A stretch of 64,000 nt of DNA from Myxocyprinus asiaticus. Its lineage: Eukaryota; Chordata; Actinopteri; Cypriniformes; Catostomidae. Shown here in pieces: positions 38,801 to 51,500 of the stretch; positions within the stretch are counted from its first letter, which is position 1, and every line of letters begins with the position of its first letter. Under the pieces are notes generated by a model, which saw only the letters and a list, made by a program, of their open reading frames with translations, did no database searches and was not told the origin of the DNA. The stretch spans positions 24,414,156 to 24,478,155 of the forward strand of contig NC_059348.1 in the NCBI RefSeq assembly GCF_019703515.2, read 5' to 3'. The position numbers and the translations under genes were made by a program.

Positions 38801-41800
38801 TTGGTATCGGAGCATTTTTACGAATACGAGTACCACATGAGCGCGGTATCGGGACACCCCTTGTCAGATGTTGTTACTTTAATGTTGTAATGTTTGGATT
38901 AGTTTACTGATTCAGGGTCCCCACAGTCATGGAAAACCTGAAAGTATCAGGGAGTTTTAAAATTGTGATTTCAAGGCCTGTTGACATGCAAATTATTAAA
39001 AAATCAAAGATAGTGAAATATGGAATATGGAATACTTTTCAATATGGAATATGTACAGCTCTGAAATATTTTATTGGCACATTGTTCTCTTGTACTACTA
39101 TTGTATTCCAAGTAGCCTGCAGATACATGTATTTAATGTGTAGTCTTAAGTAGTTTGTCTTTCTTTTTCTTGCTTTCCCGACATTACGGGAAGTATTTAA
39201 AAAAATACTAAAAATGAATTATTTTAAAAAAGCAGGACTGAATCGTTAATCTAATCGAATTTCATTGTGAATCGAATAAAATTGTTTTTAAATCAAATCC
39301 AAAACCTATGAATCGTGAATCAAATCGATTCGCTTTCAACCCAAAGATTCACACCCCTAGTATCTTGGTAATACACATAATGAGGCAAATGAGCAGTAAA
39401 AAGCCAAACCTTAAAATCATGCAAGTCACTAAAAGATACTTAATTAGCACAACACAATGACCTCCCACTCCACCTAGGCAGCCAGGTGCATGTCTTCAGG
39501 ATTAGGAGATTCCAGCGCAGTATGCGGAGAAGAAGCACTCAGGGATACTCAGAGAGTCCCCTCTCTCCTTTCTGACTTTGAAGTGTCCCTCAGTGAGAGC
39601 TCAGACATAAGGCCTCCATCAGAAACCCCCACCCCTGTAGTAGGTCTTACTCCCTGTGCCCTCCTAATTACTGGTAAGGGGTCTAGTCCCAACCAACAGG
39701 TCATTGAGGAAAAGCCTACTATAATTACTCTTCAACCATTTGTGTGGGCATATTTTTAAAACCACTGAATTGGATGTTGGTGCATCTCTGTCTGAGGAGC
39801 AAAACTGAAGTGTTTTACTACTTGTTAGTATCTTAAAATATTTGCTCTGTTTATCAATGTGTGGCCCGACAGGCAAGAAAGGCCTGTTTCAATGACAGGG
39901 AGAGATCCACCCCCAAAAAGTCTGATGGAATGTTGCATCCGCCCCAACGGAGGCCCTGCACACAGTGGACTATGTTATGTTTCAGAGTTTATTGGGGTCC
40001 TGGGACGTCTTCATGCCAGCATAGCAATAAGCGAGCTCCAAAGCCGCTCTCACTCTGTTATAATGCATCATCTGGGCCCCCAAACACTTCAGTGCTGTCA
40101 AAACAATGGGATTAAAAAAAGTATGCATGAAAATTGCTCAGGGGGAACCGAGAGGGCATTGTTTTGCAGGGATAATGCCAGGGAGGCACACAAAACATTG
40201 TTCGGGGTCGAGTCCCCTGCTGATGGCCCTCCATCCTGGGTCTATTTCACTCTGAGGACTCCAGCAGTGAGTCGCTTTCCCTCCCACGCTCAGCCTGTGT
40301 GCTGGCCCATCCACACTTCACGCTCAGTCTCTTCATGTTTCACTTTGCGCTCTTCGCCCGCCCCTCTGTCTCTGATCAGAGCTGTTTAACATAATCTCAC
40401 CCAAGTGCCAACAAGCCTTGAACTGCAGTGTGAGAATGAAGGCCGCTAACGGTCCCTATCCCACATTTCTGTCTCATCCATTTGAGAGTTCAAATAGATG
40501 AAAACACATTTAGGGGATTGGAACCACCACTGACACTTCTGACACTTTCGTCTGATCTTAGCTTGTTAAAACTGCAAAATAACTAGGCTAAGTGAATGAA
40601 CTTCAATTGGAGGAGTTTGTCTGTTCTTTGAACTGATCTGTCTGAACTAATTCATGAACAAGTGTCCTAGGCTCAAAGGAACATAATGCAATAGGTTGTT
40701 ATTAAATTACCAGTCTGAAGGTTCCTCAAATGAGTGACATGTTGTTCTACAACGTATTAGTTACATGCCTCAGCTGACAGTTGACTAAATTCTTAAATTC
40801 AGTAAAGAAACCCTTTTATAGCACTAAAAAGAACCGGCTCATAAGAGTCATCTGTTTGGAAACCGCACAGCACTGGTCACGCTGAATATTTTTAATTCCA
40901 ACCTGTTCTCACTTCCAAGGCGTCAAATACTGCCACTTGTGCAAGAGCCCAGTGCGTCAATCTACAGACGCCGAGAGCATCCTCTAGTAGTGTCCAATTC
41001 CAACGCACACAGCAGATCAGCCCAGGGCAGTCTCCTAAGGGAGGGGTCATTGTCAATCTGCGTATAGTATTGCATGTGTTTTACCGCAGTATGTTTTAGT
41101 GGTCGATCGATAAATCGTGAGGCCGATAAATTGGCCAATATTCTGACTTTTTTAATTTTCTGCATCGGCCGATATATTTTCCCGTTTGGCCCATTTGATT
41201 CTTGAGGGGGCTGAAAATAGCCTGCTTGCATGTGAAGCGGCTAAGACGTGTAAATGACCTGTCACAGTTTATTTTGTTGTTACGTGCCATCATGTGTTAC
41301 TACAATAACAGACCAGTGTGCAACACAGTCTCTTTTAAACGGTCCGCATATCAAGAGCCGCGGCAGATGCATTTGAGCTCATAATGTTAAAGTGCTTGCC
41401 TGTTTCATTCTCCCTCTCTCTCCTCAACAGTTCCCTGTAACAGTTAACTGTCTTGTCTAATGATTAAAAAGGCAAATATTAATAAAACTGATATAATTTA
41501 ACATCTGCAAATATGCACATATCTCATTTAAACAGATGTTAAAAACAAACCTCACAAAACTTGAGCAGATCCAGAATCCTGTGGAGCGCTCATTTATTTA
41601 TCCCTAAAGCACGTATTCTAACGGTCTCTCCTCAGCAGTTCCCTGTCACTTTTAACTTTTTTTCTAATGATTAAAGGCAAATATCAATAAAACTTCTATT
41701 ATATAGCCTACCATTAGCAAATATGCAGATATCTCATTTAAATAGATGTAATTCACGAACCTCATGAAAATCCAGCATTTTCTTCCCTTCGAGCGCTCAT

Positions 41801-44800
41801 CTAATATCTTCCTCTGAAGCGCGTATTCTATGATGGTCATGACGGTCACTCCGTGACAATCCAAGCATTCGATCCCGGCCATTTAAACTGTCAGGAGATT
41901 GCTCCTCGCGCTGGATCTGTACGAGCACGTGAGGGCAACTTCAAAGTAAAAGCGCTTCACGTGTGCTATAAGTAAATGTCTTCTTCACTATGCGCTGTAT
42001 GTACAATTGGTTTGATTCTGTATTCTTTTGAGAAAATGTGATTGCTAACATGGACATGCCATCCATGGTTGCTGGACTACTGTGTGTACTGTTATTTCCT
42101 TCTTCCTAATATATTAACAATTACTTCATGTGAAAATAAATTTGATGACTAAACAGAAATCATGCCTAAACAAGAAAGAACTCATGAATCGGGTGTTTTA
42201 TTTTGACACAGGAAGCCAAATTTTGTTATGTTGCCTGAAATACTCAGCTTCACAATGCTCAAATGTCTTTGCCAAAATGTATTTAAAATTAGAGTTAAAT
42301 TAAAATAATAACATAACTCATAAATCTACTTTACTCAAATTGGTAAATGTCCTCCTCATTTAAGCATGTAATACTGCCAATAAAGTTTTAAAAATGTAAA
42401 CATTATTCACTAGGGCTGAGTATTGATAAAGATTTCCGGATTTAATTCGATTCACAAGCTCTCGATTTGATTCAATTCCGATTTCTATTCAATGCAATAT
42501 CGATTCATATGGGTTTATTTAATTTATAATGTTTCTTTTGCTTACATATAAAATAAATTATCTCCCAGCTAATGCTGTTAATTATACAGGGGACCTTTTA
42601 ATTACATACATTAGGAAAATATACATTTTACAAATTATATTTTATTACTTTTTCATCAATTTGGTCACATTTTGGCTTATTAAAAATTAACAAATAATGT
42701 ATTCAATCAATAAATAAGATTTTATATTTCATATATTATTTTTGTTACATATTTATTGTTAAATTGCATAATTTGTCCTACTTACAATTATTTACACTGA
42801 TTTGTTGAACACGTGCTAAAACCGGTACTGTCTCTTTTACAAAAAACTGTATTTCTGTAAACAGCGTCTTTAAATGAGTGCGTGTTAACTAGAGAGTACT
42901 CTAATGGCTTTACCTCATCTGTGCGATGCATGATTAGAATTAAATGTTTTTGTTTTTTTTTAGTTGTTTTTGATCAACAACTGACTGTAAAGTACAGAAA
43001 GTGTATTAAAAGAGGCAGTATTCAAAGACAAATGGGTTGTGTGGATCTCGCTCTTGGACACACATTACACGGAACAACTTTTACTCTCAACACGCTGTGA
43101 AAGGATCTCACTGCTGAACACTTCAGGACTAAACTACACAATTACTGGTGAGTGAAATGTAAACATTTACCAGCCAGTTGACAAATATATTCACTTAGTC
43201 GCACAGTGCGAAATTTGGCTGCAAATGTGAGTGATTTCCTCTCACTGTAGAAGAGGGTTGCACATTGAGTGATAGATCGATCTTGGGATTTAAGAATCGA
43301 TATCGAGTATCGATATAGAGTTGTGACTTAATTTATTTGTGTTGTGGCTTAATTTATTTGTGTTGTGTCTTAGTTTATTTGTGTTCTGAACTTTTGGTAC
43401 ACCGTATAAATCTGACGCCCTTCGTGTCATTAATTGACAACAAACATTTCTCATTAAAAGCAATGCAAATGTGTCGGAAACTGACGCCAAAGGCTGCTTT
43501 TGGCATCCATCTGTTGAAGCACGGAGCTCTTGTACAAGCGGCAATATTTGAAGCCATGGGTGTGAGAATGTGTTGTTAATTCACTAACAAGAAAGGGCTC
43601 AAAATAATAATTTGTTTGGGAATCGCACTACACTAGTTGTATGTTCCGCTGTAGATTCAAATTCAAAATAAGATTCAGATTCAAAATAACAGGATCACTG
43701 TAACGAGTCATGACGAGAATATGAGTCGTACATTCAGGAATCGGACTACACTGAACGTGCATTGTGTTTCGCACTGTAGATTCAATAGAGCGGCAGCGCA
43801 AACTTTGAAAAGTATTTTAGTACAGTGCTCTGCATGACTTTTGTTCAGGGGGAAAAAATGCACATTCAGTAACCATTAATAGAATATAAAGTTATGAAAA
43901 TACTTGGTTCCGGTATTTTTTCCAAAAATGGTTCTTGGTTCCCAACCCTTATGTTTAACGTTGGGAAACAAAAAAGCTGTACAACTTTGGTCAAACTAAT
44001 AACATTTAGGCCTAGTCATTTAAATGTCAACTAGATTTTAAAGGCAGCTACTACAGTAGGAAACTAAAACGTCACTCTTTTCCTGAAAAGAGGTTGCATA
44101 TTTTTTGTTCCAGAATATGTTCCAAGTGTTTCCTAGAAAATTAGCCGGTTGACACAATGTCATCATGCACTTCAAAGCTTTTACGCACAGCTGCTGGCAT
44201 TTCCTCGTTGCTAACAACAGGTAATCAAGGCATGTCTCAACCTGCCTTGGTTGTTTTTTGCCCAAAGCAGCAGACGAGCTTAACAGCGCTCTGTTGTGAT
44301 TCATTGGTGAGAAAGCGCCACTGGGTTTGCCATTGTGCCTGTCGACCTTCCTCACACCATCCCACTTCTCTTTAGAGGGAACAGAAAGAGCATTCTTTGA
44401 AGTGCAGGAAAACAGTGGAGACTGGAGTGTCTCATTAGCATATTAGAGGAACTAAAAACGCCATGAGCATCACTCAATACTATAAGTCACATTTTTCATG
44501 TTTAATTTCAGTTCATTGATATATTTCATCCAGACAAACCAAACTAGCCTCTATCAAGATGCCTTTACTTGATGTGCACCCCCCAAAAACACTCTCTATC
44601 CAGCACTAATGATGGCTCTGCACTTTGCTAGGTTTTCATGGGCCAACTGGCACATCACCATGACCAGTCTGCTGAACTGTGGTTGTAAATCCACACCCTA
44701 GGAAATGCTACCCAACCGCAGGCCCACACAAAAACATCCCTCACCTTTAGTGGGAAAGTTACTGCCCAACAAATCTCTCTCCTCCACTTCACAAGCGCAG

Positions 44801-47800
44801 TGAGCCATTATATCACCTACCACATGGGCTTCAGCAATGGTGCCACCAGCAATACTCTCTTTACATGAGGGCGGGATGTCTTGTCATTCTTTCTCGCTTT
44901 TCAATTTGGAGGGTTTTATCCAAACCCCAAGATTACCACCACTACAATATGCCAAAGGGGCCTCCACCTCAAGACCTCCAACAGGCTGCTGCGTTCAGGC
45001 AAACAATTTCTCAACTGAGCCCAGCTATAAGAAAATAGACCCTAAAATCTAGTTCCTTTCATATTAAGCCTCAGCTGTGTGTTTGCTTTACATCTATGAG
45101 GCCACAGCAGTAAAGACTTGGAAATTGAATTCTGGAATGGAAAAAGCTGAATGAAATCCACCACCTGAAAGCTGTACCGTTGTATTAGTTTTTTTTAGAA
45201 GTTTAAGACGTACCAACTTAAGTTCATTTCTGTGTTTACTGTCCTTTAGAGCCATAATAACAGCTCAACAACTGGAGGAAGATAGATACCTCTATTGGAA
45301 GACTATTTTTTAACCAAATCTAAGAAAAGAGAAAGAGCTGAGCTAATTTTAAACTAGAGAATGTTCTGCTTGGTAATATGTGCTTCTGAGTTCTCACTAG
45401 GGCTGGGCGATATGTCTTAAAAAATTATATCTCTATATTTTTCAGCCTACTGATGATATTCGATATATATCTCGATAATTATGTATTTGCTCTAAAATGG
45501 CTCAAAAATTGTTGTTTTTTAATCAGAGGAACCATCATTTCATCCAAATAGCCATTTTAGCCAAGTAGATTCAATATTTTAAAGACATTAAATAAAAATC
45601 TATTTAAAAGTAATACGTTTTTCAGGAGAATGAAATTCAATAATTTTCATTGATATGCACTTTATATTTATATTTCATTTAAAATGATACATAGTAGCTT
45701 AATAAAAAGCATTATCTACCGTATTCATTATTTAAAATATCCTTCAAATGTTTTTACTAATACATTTTTTGTGAATGAATAAGGTGTGCAAAGCAACTTC
45801 ACTGAATTATTTTTGAAACCCCAGAACATTGCATAATACTAAATTATTACTGTGGGACACATCAGGTTTTATTATTATAATATAATGCTGAATTATCATT
45901 ATTATTCTGATTATTAGATTTGCGTTATACAAAAGTAATATTCTTTTGTCATTTCTGTCCTGTTTACTTCACCTGGGGGCTTTTATTTTGACATCGAAAA
46001 TGCAATGTGTATTTGACAGTTTACAATGTTCCGCATTTCCTGAAATGCTGTAATCTCCTCCTTTTCTGTTATTCTGTGCCACATTTGTAGATTTTTATAA
46101 TAACTTGTAACTGTTACTAATGTTTGGAATTGCGCGAATGCTTGAACCTGCATTACTTTGATTTCACAATGCACGTGAACTGATCTGAGAGCACCGCCAT
46201 ACACGTGCACACAGATCAGCCATCAGCGTGTCACCGGTTTGTTCGGAATCCCACACAGACCGTGTTTATCTGTCGATAAATCACAGCCTATTGTGGATTA
46301 ATAATCAAACATGACCAACTCGCCATTTTGATGATATTTTGATTAATTGTGCAGCCCTGAAGGATCGTGAAATTAGTCTAATGATGTGCTCTTTATGAAA
46401 CTAATGGCCAAATTAAAGCACATTAAAATCATTGCGATATTCACGATATTGGTCAATTTTAAATCGTCAGAAAAATTATCTCTTATTATATTGTTAATAT
46501 ACGATATATCACCCATCCCTAGTTCCCATGGTTCAGCGTTGAGAGAGTACTATAAAATAGAACCTTTTCATTATGAACCAAGGCATTTTTAAAGCTCTCA
46601 CAGTTGTCAGAAATCAAATTACATTGGCAAATTTACATTTGTGTAAACTCCAAGCAAATGAAGAAGGGAAAATCTTAGAACACTTACTAGATATTTTATA
46701 CAACTAGTTTGATTGCTACAAATTGAAACTTGAATGGTTATACTCTGCCAGAGTAAAGCTGAAGAATGTAACTTTTTCTGTGTTAAATTAATTTCTCCTA
46801 TTCAAGCTTAATATGCAGAAACAACTACAAGTAAGCATTAATAGGTACATTTTCTCAAAAACTGTAAGCACTGTGTCTCTGTGGCACTATGAAAATTTCT
46901 TGTGAGTTAGGGGCGGGACTATCTCTTTGGTTGCCCAATGGCAGACGGGGGGTGTATTCAGAAAGCTGTTTTGAAAACAAAGTTTACTTTTGCAATTCTG
47001 TTTGGTGGCGCTAGTGTCGCAGGAATTAAATTCTTCAGCTATAAAGTTTGGACACAGTTGGCTGAATTTATGTTTCTTATTCTCTTAAAAACCTTTTGAT
47101 CTAAAGGCCTATGCTTAAATGCTTGAATACCTCATTAAGGTGGTTAGGGCAATTCTTCAGAGCTTGTATAAAGACAAAGGGATTCTATTTTGAAGAAGCT
47201 ACAATATAAGATTGATTTTATTTTATTAACATTTTTGACAACTACATAATTCCTATAGCCTAATTACTTCTGTATTAGCCCAATTTCATAGTTTTGAAGA
47301 CTATTACTACTAGGGCTGCCCTCGACCAATGATTTTCCTAGTCGACTAGTAGGCGTTCATTTAAGCCATTAGTCGACTAGTTGTCGCACGTTTATGATAT
47401 TAATTTAATTACTTAAATATATATTTTTTGGGGGGCATCAGAAAATAGTTTGAGTTCTAGGGCTGAGAAAGAATGTTATAAGTAACATTGCTAACACTGT
47501 TCTACATTACAGAGAAATACTAAACCGTAATAATGAGCCTTTCAAACATACATTTTACAAGCGCATGCACGAAGCGAGCCACAGTAACACCGGCAAAAGT
47601 GGTAATGATTCTGAATGTGTCGGAAAAACCAGCAAGCAGACTGTCTGAACATTTTGTTAATTTATAGAGAGAAAGGCACATTAGGGTTTTGCTGACAGGC
47701 GATGATCTCGGGGATTGATGATGGTCAGAGTGATCGCCAATAGCTGATGCCTTTGATGTCAAGACAATATTTGGCTTGTTTTCATTTTGTATTAAATTAT

Positions 47801-48552
47801 TATTATTGTTATTATTAGGCTATTATTATTATCAAATTAACATTACAAATAATTTGCCCGTAGACACACAGACACGCACTTAAAGAAACACACTTTATTA
47901 TATTATTAAGAACAGATGACAGAAAAGCCGTCTATGCACATGTATGACACGCTGTTTGTACGGAGGCGTGCAGTCTCGTGGAACACGCGCATGTAAAGGT
48001 TTCTCACTCTTTCTTTGTTTCTGTCTTCTGAATTTTTTTTTTTTTGAAAGAACAGTATCGTCTGTGAGGGCTGCGAATGACCTCAGACATCTCAGCTCAG
48101 GAGGTGCTTTGAGTTCAGTTCGCTTTATTCCCACAGAGCAGTTCCTTGTGACCACAACTCTGCAACCTATACATCTGTGATTAAAACATAAAATAATACA
48201 AAAACACGTTCACCTCGAACCATGATTTATATTTCAGTGATTATTATCATCATTATAATTATTATTTTTACATTTATAATTGTTTTTATGTCTTCAATTG
48301 TATAAGTAATTTTCTGCCTGCATGCTTAGATGGTAAATGGAAGGTTACTTATATATTATATTATTTTTTTGATCACTTCATTATTTTAATTGCTTTTTCT
48401 TTTCGTTTGGAGTGCAGTTTGAATTTAGAAATTTATTTGATTTAAGGTTTTTGTTTTTTAAATAAATTAATTTAATTTTCAATACAAAATCACTAAAGCA
48501 AGAATATTCACCGATCCCTCAGCCCAGGGGTTGCAGATGTAATTGGATATTG

Positions 48553-48597
<45 letters not shown>

Positions 48598-51500
48598 CGT
48601 GAAGGAGGGAACAAAACGAATTTATTCACACACATTTCCCAGACAACAAAATACCCAACCGGTAGAGAATGCATAGATGAAATAGGTTCTTTGCCAAAGA
48701 GATGTTGACAACTGTTGTAAAACCATCTTTCAAAAAGTTGAACAACACACATTTTAATTGCACTTAATTATTTTTTTCCAGTTTCATTTGAATTTTTAGT
48801 TAAAATCAAGATGTCTTGCTTTATTGTGTAGGCTTAACCCTAACCCTGCTTAATGAAAATTACCCCATAGTACCACCAAGCATCCAACCAGCGGTAATAT
48901 CGGTGTTCGTCAGTTTCCTGTGGAGTTTTTTTTTCTGCGACCAACCGACCAATCAAAACTTGGTCAACCAAGACTCTTCTCATTGACTAACAGTTGGTCG
49001 ACTATTAGGGGGCAGCCCTAATTACTAATTAAAACAGTAATAGTGAAGAATGAGTAGCAGTGTCCAAAAATTTGACTGGTTGTGTGATATATTGCACTTC
49101 GTTTAAAGAAGTAAAAGTAAACAAAAAGGACAATGTATTTTAAATCAATTCAGTTCGATTAAAGTATTTTGTCTATTCTGATCCAAAGTTTACAGTAATC
49201 CAGACTATTAGCCATCATTTTAACCACAGAATATTAATTCACATAAGAGTCCAGAACTACACAGTAAGCCTAAAGGCCACAGTGCTGCTCTCTGAACTAT
49301 GTCAACTCAAGTCTATAGACTCAGTGTGTGATGGACCGAAACGTCCAAGCCGCATGACTTCTTGGTTGTTATCACATCACTTTTCTAACTCCGAGCACTT
49401 TAGAGAAGGCATGAAAGTGTTCCTCACAACAGAATAGCACATCCTTTCAGCTACCCACAAGATGAGTTCAAAAAGGCCTCGACGATACACTTCCAAATGT
49501 TCTGGACACAGGGGGAATTATCTGATATTTAAACTTTCCTGTAAAAACACCCCACACTTCTAAATCTCCAACTGTCACAGGAGTTCAGCATTACACTAAA
49601 AACATCTTAATTTTGGATTCAATGCTAGGCTTGGCTCTCTGATATGTTTTGACAAAAGAGAAAAAAGACATTTCTCAGAGGATGTGTACTGGGAAAGATG
49701 TCAATCAGAGAGAAGGACTGTACAAAACCATCCAGAGAAACACTGCACTTCACACATCACTATTTAAACAATTCACTTGATGCCAGAAAGTCACATAACC
49801 ATGCCAGTGTGGAAAAGTGGCTTCAAAATATTGTACAATTTCAGAAAGGAAGTCATTTTTCATGTGTCGCACACCTAAAGTAGTCAATCGAAGCCGCCAT
49901 AGCAACAAGTGAACATTTGTTCTGGAGGAATGTGCGGTATGCAGGAGGAGGGGGCTTCATGGTGGAGGAGGAATCACCAGAGAGAAGATTTTTGTCACAA
50001 CGATCCAAGTGATGAGCCAAACTTTAAGTCAATACAGCCACTAGCCTAACTAACTTAAACACAGAAGTGCTGTTATCGCAGCTTTTTAAAGAAACCAAAG
50101 CAACGGATTTGATAAACACTTAACAACCCAATTGTTTTTGAAGCTTAATCGACCACATTGTGGCTACAAAGGCTGCAACCAAACATCCGTTGTGACGTGA
50201 ATTCAGACTGCATAAGCAAATAAGCACAGGGATGAGTTCTCTAGAATTTCTCCTGTCTGACCTGTAGATCCAAATGTTAAATAAGAGCAAGGGAGCACTG
50301 CATTGATTGATCTCTGTGCAGACAAGAAGAATCCATCAATTTTAAGGGTCAGTGAGCATCTCATCCGCTGAGAGGGAACAGGGTAGGGCGAGAGTGGGGA
50401 AGTCAGAAGCGTGTCCTTGTGGGAAGTGTCACCAGACAGAGGTCAACTTGACAGAAGGTGGTGTCGTGGTTTCATGAGGAGCATCTCTTTTATTAATACT
50501 TAACCACACCAATAGATTACATAAAAAAAAACAGCTAGAATTCCTTCTGTTGTTAGGTGGTCAGCACTGATTACAATAATGGATAAAAGAATCAGTTGCT
50601 CATATTCTGTGCACTAAACCGTTATTCTTATTATTGAATTTATTTAGGCCAATTCCATTTGACTCATTTTGTTGGTATTTGTGTTAATGGGTTTTGGCTA
50701 GGGATATGCACGGATAGTCATAGTCAACATTCGGTTAACCGTTCGACGCGCCACTATTCGAACACCAAAATCACTATCACTATCCTATATTATCTTCAAC
50801 CTGACCCGAACTCAACGAGCTGAGGTCAACCTGTTGTGTTTCATTCGTTGTGCTGTGTTGTTATACAATTAAACATGGTTTCAGGTTGTTTTTGCAAAGT
50901 TTCAGCACTTGATATAAGTTTTCTATTTTGCTCTTGTGTGCATATTTATGGACAAATTCAAAGCCATTTGATTTTAAACCATTTAAAAATCAAAGCACCC
51001 CAAAGAGGCTATTTGAGTTTGCAGTGTAACTCCACACACGACAATACTTCCGTTCACTGCCTCACGGAAATGTGAACATGCCCAGGCAGAGCACATATGA
51101 AGCAGTTACAGTTTGATTATTTTTGTTTGACTTTAATGTAAGATTTTACTATTTGAAGACCTACGTATTGTGGAATTTAGGCTTATAGCTCACTCTGCAC
51201 GTTATTTGCTGCTTTTTTGAGAAGTGTTTGAGGAAATTAAATTTCAATAAACATTCTTTAGTCCCGATTAACAGTTCATTAAAAATGGTAACCGTGCACA
51301 TCCCAAGTTTTGTCTGTATAGAGCGTAACAGTGCCCGCACACTTTTTTAGCCATCCTGGTTCCAGAAGTATTTTTCCCATTCATTTCTTCGATAGGCGAT
51401 TTCGTAGTAATTCATAAAATAGTTCTAAGCCAACGTTACAAAACAACATTACAAAATTCGATTTGAAGCAAAAAGTACTTGAAAATCGGCCGAAAAGACA

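Noticed and set aside
39859..40389. 176-residue open frame in a less AT-rich block
   Set aside because: No recognisable domain, no splice partners, and a competing frame overlaps. Kept only as a stretch description.
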